From positions 62,001 through 126,000 of the forward strand of contig CAZNPU010000006.1 in assembly GCA_964575335.1 (NCBI GenBank): a DNA stretch of 64,000 nucleotides, given 5' to 3'. Shown piece after piece: positions 1 through 9,560 of this stretch. How positions within the stretch are numbered: the stretch's first letter is position 1; each line of letters opens with the position of its first letter. The DNA comes from CAZNPU01 sp964575335 (GTDB lineage Bacteria > Planctomycetota > Phycisphaerae > Phycisphaerales > SM1A02). A program made the translations under genes and the position numbers. Below the pieces are notes generated by a model. That model was given only the letters and a program-made list of their open reading frames with translations, did not search any database and was not told where the DNA came from.

Positions 1-209
1 ACATGGCGTTTCAAGCAGACCCGGCGTTGGTGGGGAAGGAGCCGGTGGTGATTGAGACCTACAACGATCATCGTATGGCGATGGCGTTTGCGGTGCTTGG
101 GCTTGTTCGGCCGGGCATCGCCATCCGCAACCCCGCATGCGTCGCGAAAAGCTATCCTACGTTCTGGAAGGATTTCGCAAAGCTCTACCAGCAGCACGCG
201 CAAACGTGA
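1..209 (+). CDS. aroA: 3-phosphoshikimate 1-carboxyvinyltransferase (EPSP synthase), C-terminal end only
   Basis: Only the last 69 or so residues are inside the window; the gene starts upstream. The fragment carries the C-terminal signature of EPSP synthase, ETYNDHRMAMAFAVLGL, followed by NPACVAKSYPTFWKDF, where the conserved DHR and KSYP residues line the active site. The enzyme joins shikimate 3-phosphate and phosphoenolpyruvate in the sixth step of the shikimate pathway in the cytoplasm. The reading frame ends in TGA only 3 bases before the next ATG, so the ABC exporter that follows is probably co-transcribed. The ATG at position 3 is an internal methionine and not a start. Identification is firm; the missing N-terminal part cannot be judged. 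Confidence 0.93.
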   Translation, partial: MAFQADPALVGKEPVVIETYNDHRMAMAFAVLGLVRPGIAIRNPACVAKSYPTFWKDFAKLYQQHAQT

Positions 210-212
210 TTC

Positions 213-2093
213 ATGGCTCACTTCTGGCGATTCAGCACGCATCTGCTCCACGAGCGCACAGCACTTGTGTGTGCGCTGATTTTTGCATTCTTCTCCGCCA
301 GCGGTCTGGGGGCGGGTCTGCTTGTCGCCGAGCCGCTGCTTTCGATCATTCTTGGCGAGCGGTCGCTTGTTGACTACGCCAACGAGTTCAACGCTCAAGG
401 CAATTCTGTTGTCATTCCTCAGACGCTCATCGATCACCTGCCCACGGGCCGCTTTGAGAGCGTCGCGCTGCTTATCGGCATCATTGCAGCGCTGACCATT
501 CTGGGCGGCATCGCCAATTTCCTGCATCAATACCTCAGTCAAACCGTCACCACCCGCGCGGTGGCGCGCATTCGAGCAGAAGCGTTCGAGCACGTGGTCT
601 TCATGCCCCTGTCGCGCGTCATGAGCCGCGGCGCATCGGAATTCGTCGCCCGCATCATTCGCGATGCTGCTGAACTGCAGCGAGGCATGATCGCGCTGGT
701 GAGCCGCGCTGTCACCAGTTTGTTCAAGGGCATAGCGGCGCTGATCGTCGCGGTCATCATCGATTGGCGACTCACGCTGATCGCAGTGCCCACCGCGATT
801 CTGATGGGCGTGGTGTTACGCAAGCTCGGCAAGCGCATTCGCCGGGGTACGCGCGGCTCGCTCAAGGCCCAGGAAGGGCTGCTGCGCCTTTCAACCGAAG
901 TGCTGCAGGGACTGCGCGCCGTCAAGGCCAACACTGCTGAGGATGAGGCGATCGAACGCTTCAGGGCGATGAACGAAGAAGCTGTGCAGCAGGAACTCAA
1001 GGTGCGGACCGCCCGAGCGGCTTCATCGCCTGTTGTCGAGTCGCTGGCGACGTTCGTGGTGCTTATTCTCGTTCTGCTCGCTGCCCGGGAAATTCTCACC
1101 GGCAGCATGCAGCTTGATCGTGTCATGCTGGCGCTGGGCGCGTTGGCGGTTTCCGGCGCCACGCTGCGCCCGCTGGCGGGGCTGATCAACGAAATTCAGG
1201 CTGCAAGCGCGCCCGCCCATCGACTGGTCGACCTGATGGACGAACCGCGGGAAGCTGTGCGATCGCATCACCACGGTGAAGACGATGATGAAAGCGTCGA
1301 TGAAAAATCGGTCGCGAGCATCAGCAAACCCAAACGCGCAGCAATTCGTCATGCCAAATCGATTGAGTTTGACAATATCTCGTTCACGTATCCCGGCGCT
1401 GAGCGGCCGGCATTGTCGAACATCTCGCTCAACATTCTGCATGGCGAGCGGGTGGCGATCGTCGGTCCCAATGGTTGCGGCAAGACCACGCTGCTGAGCA
1501 TGGTGCCGCGGCTGCTCACGCCCACGGCCGGGCGCATCTGCATCGACGGCGTCGACATCGCCTCCTTCGACCTCTTTGAACTTCGCAGGCAGATCGGCGT
1601 TGTCACGCAGGAAACCGTGCTGTTCCGCGGCACGATCGCATCCAATATCGCGTTCGGCCTCGGCAATGTTTCACGCGAGCAGATCATCGACGCTGCGAAA
1701 CGCGCCCATGCGGATTCGTTCATCAATCGCATTCCCGGCGGGTACGACGCTGATGTGCTCGAACAGGGTGCATCGCTCTCCGGCGGTCAGCGGCAACGCC
1801 TCTCCATTGCTCGAGCGATTCTGCGCGATCCGACCATTCTCATTCTCGACGAAGCGACAAGCCAGATCGATGCGGAATCAGAAGCGGAAATCAACAAGGC
1901 GCTTGCGGAGTTCTGTCGCAATCGCACCGCGCTTGTCATCGCGCACCGCCTTTCAACGGTTCTGAGCGCCGATCGCATTGTGGTGATGGATGAAGGCCGC
2001 ATCATCGACCAGGGGCGTCATGAGCAACTGTACGATCGGTGTGAACTGTACCGCAGACTCAGCCGCACGCAATTGCTCACAGCGGAACACTGA
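213..2093 (+). CDS. ABC exporter, fused membrane and ATPase domains (MsbA/LmrA-like)
   Basis: A 626-residue half-transporter, the usual length for the type I exporter family. Residues 1-330 form the six-helix transmembrane domain; a charged linker with several His, Asp and Glu residues (about 345-375) leads into the ATPase domain. There the Walker A motif GPNGCGKTT (418-426), the signature LSGGQRQRLSIARA, the Walker B ILILDEAT and the switch histidine in IAHRLST are all intact. Such proteins work as homodimers in the inner membrane and flip lipids (MsbA, lipid A core) or export hydrophobic compounds. The substrate cannot be read from the sequence, and no lipopolysaccharide genes are adjacent. 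It starts 3 bases after aroA, suggesting read-through transcription rather than related function. The acidic linker between the domains is longer than in MsbA. Confidence 0.9.
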   Translation: MAHFWRFSTHLLHERTALVCALIFAFFSASGLGAGLLVAEPLLSIILGERSLVDYANEFNAQGNSVVIPQTLIDHLPTGRFESVALLIGIIAALTILGGIANFLHQYLSQTVTTRAVARIRAEAFEHVVFMPLSRVMSRGASEFVARIIRDAAELQRGMIALVSRAVTSLFKGIAALIVAVIIDWRLTLIAVPTAILMGVVLRKLGKRIRRGTRGSLKAQEGLLRLSTEVLQGLRAVKANTAEDEAIERFRAMNEEAVQQELKVRTARAASSPVVESLATFVVLILVLLAAREILTGSMQLDRVMLALGALAVSGATLRPLAGLINEIQAASAPAHRLVDLMDEPREAVRSHHHGEDDDESVDEKSVASISKPKRAAIRHAKSIEFDNISFTYPGAERPALSNISLNILHGERVAIVGPNGCGKTTLLSMVPRLLTPTAGRICIDGVDIASFDLFELRRQIGVVTQETVLFRGTIASNIAFGLGNVSREQIIDAAKRAHADSFINRIPGGYDADVLEQGASLSGGQRQRLSIARAILRDPTILILDEATSQIDAESEAEINKALAEFCRNRTALVIAHRLSTVLSADRIVVMDEGRIIDQGRHEQLYDRCELYRRLSRTQLLTAEH

Positions 2094-2266
2094 CCGGCAG
2101 AAACCGGGAAAACGAGAAAATAGAAATGGCCTGTTGATGCCGGCTGCTGTGAGCGAAGAAGATGGTGCATCATCGCCACTCTCAAGTCAGGACGCTCTCG
2201 AGATCAGCACGCCGGTTGGCCTTGTCTGTGCGCACATCGGCATAGAACGGTAAAATCACTGCTTCC

Positions 2267-3592
2267 ATGCTCACAGTTCAGAACAACGAATTTGCTGCTG
2301 ATGAAGCCTTTGCCCGGTCGCTTGACGAAGCTGACCCGCTGCGCCGATTTCGCGAGCAGTTTTGCATTCCAAAGCAGCCCAATGGCGAGCCGGTGATTTA
2401 TCTTTGCGGCAACTCGCTGGGGCTGCAGCCTCGACAAACCCGAACGATCATCGAGCAGGAACTTGACGACTGGGCGAATCTCGCGGTGGATGCTCACTTC
2501 CGCGGACAAACGCCGTGGTACTCGTATCACGAGCAGTTCAAGCGATCCGGTGCGAAGCTGGTTGGCGCAGTGCCGCCGGATGAATCGGGCACGAGCGAAG
2601 TGGTGATGATGAATAGCCTCACCGTCAACCTGCACCTGATGATGGTGACGTTCTTTCAGCCCACAGCCGATCGCTACAAGATACTTATCGAATCCCCAGC
2701 CTTTCCATCAGATATCTATGCGGTGAAAACGCACCTGCAAGCGCGCGGGCTGAACCCTGATGATGCGCTTGTGGTGATTGAGCCGCGCGAAGGCGAGCAC
2801 ATCATTCGCACCGAAGATGTCGAGCATTTGCTTGAACGTGAAGGCCGATCCATTGCGCTGGTTCTGCTGGGCGGCGTGAACTTTTTTACCGGCCAGGTTT
2901 TTGATATCGCGCGCATCACCGAAGCAGCACACCGGCAGGGATGCATGGTGGGCTGGGATCTTGCGCATGCAGTCGGTAATGTGCCGCTGCGGCTGCACGA
3001 TTGGAATGTCGATTTTGCGTGCTGGTGTTCGTACAAGTATTTGAACAGCGGGCCCGGCGCGGTGGCAGGCTGCTTTGTGCATGAGCGGCACGGGCGCAAT
3101 CTGGAGCTTTCACGTTTCGCGGGCTGGTGGGGAAATGATCCGCAATCGCGTTTCAAGATGCACCTGATTCCGGAGTTCACGCCGCGCGCCGGAGCGGACG
3201 GCTGGCAGCTGAGCAATCCGCCGATTCTGGCGATGGCGCCGCTGCGTGCATCGCTTGAATTGTTCGATGAAGCGGGCATGGACGAGTTGCGGGCCAAATC
3301 GCTGCGGTTGACGGGGTATCTGCGGTTTTTGCTGGATGACGCGCTTGCGCACAGCGACTGGCGTGGCGAAATCATCACGCCGCGCGAGCCTGAAACGCAC
3401 GGCTGTCAATTGTCGATTCTGGTCCATGATCAGCCGCGTGAACGATTCAGCGCATTGGAAAAAGCGGGCGTCGTCTGCGATTTCCGCGAGCCGAATGTAA
3501 TTCGTGTGGCGCCCGTTCCACTGTATAACAGCTTCATGGACGTCTGGCAGTTTGCACAGATTCTCAGCGGGCACATGGGAAACTGCAGTTGA
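2267..3592 (+). CDS. kynU: Kynureninase
   Basis: A 441-residue fold-type I PLP enzyme of normal length for kynureninase. It cleaves kynurenine or 3-hydroxykynurenine to anthranilate or 3-hydroxyanthranilate plus alanine in the cytoplasm. Family features visible: CGNSLGLQPRQT near the N-terminus, the PLP-phosphate and Asp region GWDLAHAVGN, and the Schiff-base lysine in WCSYKYLNSGPG (Lys about 257). The C-terminal VCDFREPNVIRVAPVPLYN is also typical. The ATG at 2267 follows a possible -10 element TAAAAT (2251-2256); no good -35 was found. The gene is followed within about 40 bases by kynurenine 3-monooxygenase, so the pair most likely makes 3-hydroxyanthranilate for de novo NAD synthesis. Tryptophan dioxygenase and 3-hydroxyanthranilate dioxygenase are not in the window. 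Confidence 0.95.
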   Translation: MLTVQNNEFAADEAFARSLDEADPLRRFREQFCIPKQPNGEPVIYLCGNSLGLQPRQTRTIIEQELDDWANLAVDAHFRGQTPWYSYHEQFKRSGAKLVGAVPPDESGTSEVVMMNSLTVNLHLMMVTFFQPTADRYKILIESPAFPSDIYAVKTHLQARGLNPDDALVVIEPREGEHIIRTEDVEHLLEREGRSIALVLLGGVNFFTGQVFDIARITEAAHRQGCMVGWDLAHAVGNVPLRLHDWNVDFACWCSYKYLNSGPGAVAGCFVHERHGRNLELSRFAGWWGNDPQSRFKMHLIPEFTPRAGADGWQLSNPPILAMAPLRASLELFDEAGMDELRAKSLRLTGYLRFLLDDALAHSDWRGEIITPREPETHGCQLSILVHDQPRERFSALEKAGVVCDFREPNVIRVAPVPLYNSFMDVWQFAQILSGHMGNCS

Positions 3593-3632
3593 GTCTGAGA
3601 CTGATGATGTTGAAAGACGGTTCGTTCACACG

Positions 3633-5042
3633 ATGACGACAATGAGTTCTTCAGAGCGCATTACGATTGTCGGTGCCGGTTTGGGAGGGGCGTTGATGGC
3701 ATGCTATCTGGCACGATTGGGTTTTCAGGTGGATGTCTACGAACGTCGGCCCGATCCGCGCGTGCATGGCTTTATCGGAGGACGCTCGATCAACCTGGCG
3801 ATTTCCGAACGCGGCATGAGCGCCCTGCGTGAAGTTGAACTGGCAGATGAAGTGCTCAAGCTGGTCATCCCCATGCCCGGGCGCATGATTCATTCGCTCG
3901 ATGGCTCGCTGCACTTTCAGGCCTACAGCAAGAATCCAAACGATGCCATCAACTCGATATCGCGAGGCGGGTTGAATATCACGCTGGTGAACGCTGCAGC
4001 AAGGTATCCGAACGTCAAGCTGCATTTCGATCATCGCTGCATCGCCATAGATTTCCATTCGCCGGGCGGGCCAACGATCACGTTTGAGCACAAGGGGCAG
4101 CACGTCACGGTGCAGACCGATCGCATCATCGGCGCTGACGGCGCATTCTCAGCGGTGCGGCTACAGATGATGCTGCAGATGGATCGCTTCGATTACCGGC
4201 AGGATTATCTCCAGCATGGCTACAAGCAACTGGTGATTCCGCCTGCTGCCGACTGCGGCTTTGCTCCCAACGATCCGCGGTTGACAGAATTCGATGGCTT
4301 TGCGATGGATCCCAATGCGCTGCATATCTGGCCGCGCGGCGGTTCGATGATGATCGCGCTGCCCAATCAGGATCGCACCTTCACCTGCACGTGCTTCTGG
4401 CCGTTCAGCGGACCGCACGGATTTGATGCACTGAAGACCGATGAGGACATCCGCCGGTATTTCCAGAAGCACTATCCCGACGCGGTGCCGCTCATGCCCA
4501 CGCTGGTGGAAGACTTCAAGCGCAATCCAACCAGTTCGCTGGTCACGGTGCGTTGCTGGCCATGGCGTCTGGAAGACAAGGCTGTTCTCCTGGGCGATGC
4601 ATCGCATGCGATCGTGCCGTTCTACGGGCAGGGGATGAACGCGGCATTTGAGGATTGCAGCGAGCTTGCTGCGTGCATCAGGGAGTTTGCGCCGGATTGG
4701 AACGTGGTGTTTGAGACCTATGCGCAGCGCCGCAAGCCCAATGCCGAGGCGATTGCTGATCTTGCGCTGGAGAACTTCATCGAGATGCGCGACAAGACGG
4801 CATCGCATGTATTTCGCGCAAAAAAGAAACTGGAACACACTCTGCACCGGCTGTTTCCGCAGTGGTTCATGCCGCTGTACAACATGGTGAGCTTCTCAAC
4901 CATCCCGTATGCCAAAGCGCGCGAGCGTGCTCGCAAACAGGCGCGAACAATCATGGCATGCGGGTTGGTGATAGCGGCGATCATCGTGCTGGGGGTGACG
5001 GCCGCAGTGGCAATACTTGCGAAGAATACCGGCAGCTACTAA
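3633..5042 (+). CDS. kmo: Kynurenine 3-monooxygenase (FAD-dependent)
   Basis: A 469-residue flavoprotein hydroxylase converting kynurenine to 3-hydroxykynurenine with NADPH and oxygen. The N-terminal dinucleotide fold IVGAGLGGALMACYLARLGF, the family motif GGRSINLAISERG and the second FAD motif GDASHAIVPFYGQGMNAAFED are present. The last 40 residues contain a hydrophobic segment (VIAAIIVLGVTAAVAIL), matching the C-terminal membrane anchor of this family, so it probably sits on the inner face of the membrane. An in-frame GTG or TTG further upstream would overlap kynU; the ATG at 3633 (or 3642) starts just before the FAD fold and is preferred. Genes kynU and kmo are 40 bases apart and form a likely operon. 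Confidence 0.94.
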   Translation: MTTMSSSERITIVGAGLGGALMACYLARLGFQVDVYERRPDPRVHGFIGGRSINLAISERGMSALREVELADEVLKLVIPMPGRMIHSLDGSLHFQAYSKNPNDAINSISRGGLNITLVNAAARYPNVKLHFDHRCIAIDFHSPGGPTITFEHKGQHVTVQTDRIIGADGAFSAVRLQMMLQMDRFDYRQDYLQHGYKQLVIPPAADCGFAPNDPRLTEFDGFAMDPNALHIWPRGGSMMIALPNQDRTFTCTCFWPFSGPHGFDALKTDEDIRRYFQKHYPDAVPLMPTLVEDFKRNPTSSLVTVRCWPWRLEDKAVLLGDASHAIVPFYGQGMNAAFEDCSELAACIREFAPDWNVVFETYAQRRKPNAEAIADLALENFIEMRDKTASHVFRAKKKLEHTLHRLFPQWFMPLYNMVSFSTIPYAKARERARKQARTIMACGLVIAAIIVLGVTAAVAILAKNTGSY

Positions 5043-5560
5043 TTGATCAGGCAGAGAATTGGCAGAGCGATGCATACAAGTGTTCTGAGCAGCAGTGAAG
5101 CTGCTGACGCGCTGCCGACAGACAGATAGGTAGTAGATGATCAATTCGCTATCCCCGGGTGAAGACTGTCTCGCTTATATATCAATCACGCAATACTGGA
5201 AGGGGGCGCCTTATTGCTGACGCTGCTTAGTCAGATTCATAGGGATTCAAGGTGTTCCGCTTGCAGCTCCTGTTGAGTTTCCACGTCATTGATGCTGCAC
5301 TGCGATCTGCTTCAATAATATGGTGGTCAACCGGACAATTGAAACTTCTATCCCAAGTAGAGGTGCGCTTCCAAGCTGGGCGATATACCTATCTTCAATT
5401 TCTGATGATAAATAAAAATATGCCCCCCAAATGCTTGCTGGCGGCAAAAGACAGTAAGAGAATTGGCGGCAACCGGTGATTGCAACCGTGCACGGCTCTA
5501 CAATAACGAACGGATTTACAGACAGTTGAATTTGCCGGTTGCAACGCGGAGAATTGACTG
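5043..5560. other. 518-base intergenic stretch, no recognised gene
   Basis: Between kmo and the sensor kinase. The stretch is visibly richer in A and T than its surroundings, especially about 5300-5460. A reading frame at 5252-5479 exists but has no family resemblance, no clear ribosome-binding site and AT-rich codon use unlike the neighbours, so it is not called. No terminator-like hairpin with a T tract was found. The promoter of the kinase gene is presumably here. Confidence 0.5.
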
Positions 5561-8500
5561 ATGGCCGATCGCACATCCTCAGCAGTATTCCGCTATGCAC
5601 TCGCGGCAATGGCGATATGTGCTGCTGTATTGCTCCGGATTATCGCTGGGGATTGGCTCGGCGCAAGCACACCGTTTGTCATCATCATGGTTCCGGCTGT
5701 TGCCATTGCAACACTTTTTGCCGGAGTTGGTCCGGGCATACTCGCCACGGTGCTGTGTGCGCTTGCCGTGGTCATCCCGATCGGTTCACGCAGCGAGACC
5801 TTTGCGATTCGCGATCCGCGCGACATTGCATTGCTGGTGATGTTTCTCTTGCTGTCGGCGCTGCTGATCGCCATCGTGCATATGGCCCGGGTGCAGCGAC
5901 ACCGAGTTGAAAGTTTCGAGCGGCAACTGGCTGAAGAACTGGAAGACATGCAGCACCTGCACGAGGTCAGCACGCAACTGGTGCGTCAAGGCGATCTGCA
6001 CGGGCTTCTCGGGAACATCATTGACACGGCAATTCGCATCACACGTGCTGATAAGGGAAACATTCAGCTTTACGACCCGGCGACGCAGTCACTGCATATC
6101 GTCGCGCAGCGAGGCTTCGAGCAGCCATTTCTGGAGTTCTTTGCGTCGGTGCCGCACGATGTGGCTGCACGCGGATCCGCGTTGAGGTGCGGCAAGCGCG
6201 TGGTGGTCGAAGACATCACCAGGAGCGATATCTTTGCAGACACGCCTGCGCTGCAGGTACTGTTGCAGGCTGGCGTTAGAGCGGTGCAGTCCACTCCGTT
6301 GATCAGTCGCGACGGCAGCCTGGTCGGCATGATGTCAACGTACTACAGCCAGCCGCTTCGTCTGCCCGAGCGAGAACTGCGATTGCTGGATCTGCTGGCC
6401 CGGCAGGCAGCCGACTTGATCGAACAGAAACAGGCTGAGAAACAGCTTCGGCAGCGCGATGACCAGTTGCGGATCATCACCAACACTGTGCCGGCGCTTA
6501 TTTCCTATGTCGATTCCGAGTTTCGTTATCGCCAGGTGAATCAAGCCTGTGAGCGCTGGTTTGGTCAGAAGCCGGAGCAGATTTGGGGGCGGCACGTTTC
6601 CGAGGTGCTGGGCGAAACTGCATGGGAAGCCGTGCGGCCGTACATGCACCGGGCCATGGCTGGCGAAACCGTGAGCTTCGAACGTCAACTGCCGTATGGC
6701 AACAACGGCCCGATATGGGCTCATCTGACGTTTACGCCGGATATCGACGCCGAAGGCCGGGTGCGAGGTTTTGTTGAATTGGTGACCGACATCACCGAGC
6801 GCAAGCAGGCTGAAGAAGCGCTGGCCAACAGCGAGCGAGAGTTTCGGGCAATTTTTGAACTGGCAGGTTCAGGCAAAGCACAGCTGGATCCGACAACCAG
6901 CCGCTTTACGCGAGTCAATCGCAAGCTCTGCGAGATCACCGGATACAGCCAGCAGGAGTTGCTTGAGCGAACCTATCTGGACATCACGCATCCGGAAGAT
7001 CGGGCCGCGGATCTGGAGCGATTCCTTGCAGTCATGCAAGGCGGCGAGGACACATGGGTAAGCGAGAAACGCTTTATTCGCAAAGACGGAAGGATCGCCT
7101 GGGTGCTTGTCACCGGCCGCGTGATTCGTGATGCGCATGGTCGGCCGATGCACGGCATCGCCACAATCCAGGACATCACGGAGCGCAAGTTTGCGGAAGA
7201 ATCGCTCAGGGCAAGTGAAGCACGGTATCGCACGCTGGCCGAAACCGCACCGGTTCATATTTTCCACGCCGATCAGCGCGGCGCTCTTCAGTGGGCTTCA
7301 CGAAGTTTTCTTCACTATACCGGCGTCAGCGAGCCGGAGCAGCTTGATGCCACCCTGCGCAGTCAGAACATCGTTCATCCTGACGACCAGCAGGAAGTCG
7401 TTGAACAGTGGGAGCGAGGTATAGCCGCCGCTGTGCCGATCGAGCTTGAGCTTCGCATTCGCCGCGCCGATGGCGAGTATCGCTGGCACTTATGCCGCGT
7501 CACCCCGGTGCGGGATCAGCACGGTGAGGTTATTGAATGGGTCGGCACGTGCACCGACATTCATGATCGCAAGCTCGATGAGCAGATGCTCAACGCATAC
7601 AAGGATCGGCTGGAGGAACTGGTTGCGGAACGCACCAGCGAACTGGAGAAATCCTACGAAGCGCTGCGACTGTCTGATCGCATGGCATCGCTGGGAACGC
7701 TCTCGGCCGGCATTGGGCATGATATCGGCAACCTGCTGCTGCCCATTCGCGCACGCCTGGATGTGCTGCGCCAGATGGAACTGTCTGACGAAATGCGAAC
7801 GCATCTCGACGCCATCGGCGAATCCGCAAAATATCTGCGTGAACTCGCCAGCGGACTGCGGCTGTTTGCGATTGATCCTGAACAGCAACACAGCGAAGTC
7901 GAACAGCTTGATCTTCATCAGTGGTGTCAATCCACGTGCCGCTTCTATCAGAGCGTGCTGCCGAAGAATATTCACATGGTGCACGAGGTGCCCGAGGGAC
8001 TGCCGCTGGTGTCGGTTTCCGAAGCTGGTCTGACGCAGGCGGTGTTCAATCTGGTGAACAACGCGCGAGATGCGATTGGAACTTCGCGTCGAGGTCGGAT
8101 CGTACTTCGCGCTCGGGAACTGCCGGATGAGAAGGCAATTCGCGTGACGGTGGAAGACGACGGTCCGGGCATGTCGCCGGAGGTTCGCGACCGGTGCATC
8201 GAGCCGTTCTTTACCACCAAATCGCGAGGCATTTCGACCGGGCTTGGTCTGTCGCTGGTGCACAATGTTGCAGCGGCGGCTGGAGGCAGGATTGAAATTG
8301 AATCGCCTGTTGCGTCGCGGCAACGGTTCCAGGCAGTGAATTCAAACCAAAATCACAGCGGCGGCGGGACTGCCATTTCAATCGTGCTGCCCGTTGCATC
8401 GCCGGCCCCGTCGCACGAAACGCATCCGCGTGCTCATGCGGCACTCGTCAATGGTGAACAAACGCCAGCATCAACCGAGCATCGGCACGCGTGCGTCACG

Positions 8501-8944
8501 GTTGCCGACCTTCGTGTGCGTGGTTTGATCTCGACGCTTCTCAGTGCTGCAGGATTTGAGGTGAAGACCGGCACTGAACCGACAACGTGCAACGATTCCG
8601 GCCCTGCTGCCATCATGTGGGTTGCCGATGCCAACCCAGTCAATTTGGCGCACGCGCAGCGGTTGCATGCTGCGATGACGCATGAACGCAGTTCTGTCAG
8701 TAAGCGCAATGAACGAGGCGGCAGCATTTCCGCTTCCGTCTGCCAGGTGATTGCGCTATTTGCAGATTCACAGCAGGAAGCGGGCGGTGACGAATCCGCT
8801 TCGGACATCCAGGCATGGCGCGACATTGACGCCATCGTTATTGAGGGCCGCCCGACGGTTCAGAAACTCAATGAAGCAATCAGCGAGTGCAGGCGAAGAT
8901 TGTCTTCGGATGCCTCGCGTGATCCGCAGGCAATAACCAGTTAG
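5561..8944 (+). CDS. Membrane-associated sensor histidine kinase: DUF4118, GAF, three PAS, kinase, degenerate receiver
   Basis: A 1127-residue kinase. Residues 1-110 hold three to four hydrophobic helices resembling the DUF4118/KdpD membrane sensor. A GAF domain follows (about 130-290), then three PAS domains (about 303-415, 426-540, 555-672), the first two with the closing motif DITERK and the third with the variant DIHDRK. A coiled coil (677-705) leads to the dimerisation helix with the phospho-acceptor His about 720 in SAGIGHDIGNLLLP. The ATPase has an N-box NLVNNARDAIG, a G1 box VEDDGPGM and FFTTKSRG then GLGLSLVHNV. The last 150 residues resemble a receiver domain but lack a clear acidic pocket and the conserved Lys. 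No response regulator gene is adjacent, so its output partner is unknown. It starts at ATG 5561 and stands alone. Confidence 0.9.
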   Translation: MADRTSSAVFRYALAAMAICAAVLLRIIAGDWLGASTPFVIIMVPAVAIATLFAGVGPGILATVLCALAVVIPIGSRSETFAIRDPRDIALLVMFLLLSALLIAIVHMARVQRHRVESFERQLAEELEDMQHLHEVSTQLVRQGDLHGLLGNIIDTAIRITRADKGNIQLYDPATQSLHIVAQRGFEQPFLEFFASVPHDVAARGSALRCGKRVVVEDITRSDIFADTPALQVLLQAGVRAVQSTPLISRDGSLVGMMSTYYSQPLRLPERELRLLDLLARQAADLIEQKQAEKQLRQRDDQLRIITNTVPALISYVDSEFRYRQVNQACERWFGQKPEQIWGRHVSEVLGETAWEAVRPYMHRAMAGETVSFERQLPYGNNGPIWAHLTFTPDIDAEGRVRGFVELVTDITERKQAEEALANSEREFRAIFELAGSGKAQLDPTTSRFTRVNRKLCEITGYSQQELLERTYLDITHPEDRAADLERFLAVMQGGEDTWVSEKRFIRKDGRIAWVLVTGRVIRDAHGRPMHGIATIQDITERKFAEESLRASEARYRTLAETAPVHIFHADQRGALQWASRSFLHYTGVSEPEQLDATLRSQNIVHPDDQQEVVEQWERGIAAAVPIELELRIRRADGEYRWHLCRVTPVRDQHGEVIEWVGTCTDIHDRKLDEQMLNAYKDRLEELVAERTSELEKSYEALRLSDRMASLGTLSAGIGHDIGNLLLPIRARLDVLRQMELSDEMRTHLDAIGESAKYLRELASGLRLFAIDPEQQHSEVEQLDLHQWCQSTCRFYQSVLPKNIHMVHEVPEGLPLVSVSEAGLTQAVFNLVNNARDAIGTSRRGRIVLRARELPDEKAIRVTVEDDGPGMSPEVRDRCIEPFFTTKSRGISTGLGLSLVHNVAAAAGGRIEIESPVASRQRFQAVNSNQNHSGGGTAISIVLPVASPAPSHETHPRAHAALVNGEQTPASTEHRHACVTVADLRVRGLISTLLSAAGFEVKTGTEPTTCNDSGPAAIMWVADANPVNLAHAQRLHAAMTHERSSVSKRNERGGSISASVCQVIALFADSQQEAGGDESASDIQAWRDIDAIVIEGRPTVQKLNEAISECRRRLSSDASRDPQAITS

Positions 8945-9560
8945 TTGAGCAGCATGTGTCGGCAGCGAACGCATCGCAGCGTTTCTTCATCGTTTGACGC
9001 ACATTGTTCTGGCCAAATAAAAATCCCCCGAAGCAGTGGTGGGAGCCGCTTCGGGGGGGAGGGAGGGGAATGCCGCTTATGGTCCTCTTCGGGGATTTGA
9101 GAAGGAGGTGAAGAGGCGGGCGTTCCCAGTGGGCGCCTGGTCATCCATGAACCGGCGACTTTGAATAAATGCGATGGGCAGCGGTCGCTTGGAGCAGTCA
9201 CCCCGGGCCTGTCAAACGCATTGCGATGGAGTTCGTTGCGTTTGCGAATCAGCACGGGGGATTGGGATCAAACGCGTCCTTGTTTGCCCAACCGTGCAAG
9301 TCAATCCATCCACTCGCCGACCGTTATGAGTCTCCTTTCCCTGCCCGCAATGACCCATCGCACTCTGACGCGCTGACCTTCGGAGCGGGAGGTCGGCGGT
9401 CTTTGATTGAGGCATCAGGCGTCGAGTTCAACAGCACCCGCAACGGATGCATCAAGCTCCTTCCTCGTCTGATCTCCATCGCCTCAATGTTTGCGTTATT
9501 CAAACTCGCACACTCCTTGTTCTTTCAAGTTGGCGTTCGTTCAAGGCCTGACAGTGCGCA
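8945..9560. other. 616-base intergenic stretch between convergent genes
   Basis: The sensor kinase ends here from the left and nrdJ from the right. It holds one strong hairpin (9025-9057). Reading frames at 8941-9255 (-) and 9169-9603 (+) show no family resemblance; the first runs through the hairpin and the second overlaps the nrdJ end, so neither is called. The remaining 500 bases would be the 3' untranslated region of nrdJ if the hairpin is its terminator. Confidence 0.5.
9016..9057 (-). terminator. Probable intrinsic terminator for the nrdJ transcript
   Basis: A perfect 10-base-pair stem, CCCCCGAAGC (9025-9034) with GCTTCGGGGG (9048-9057), and a 13-base loop. On the minus strand the stem is followed by ATTTTTATTT, a T-rich tract; on the plus strand it is followed by G-rich sequence. 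It therefore fits termination of minus-strand transcription, about 500 bases after the nrdJ stop codon. Confidence 0.6.

Noticed and set aside
5252..5479. 75-codon plus-strand frame in the AT-rich gap
   Set aside because: No similarity, no Shine-Dalgarno sequence and codon use unlike all neighbours.
8941..9255. 104-codon minus-strand frame with CxxC-like end (RCVRCRHML)
   Set aside because: It runs straight through the terminator hairpin and into the sensor kinase stop; the cysteines are at the very end with no partner pair pattern.
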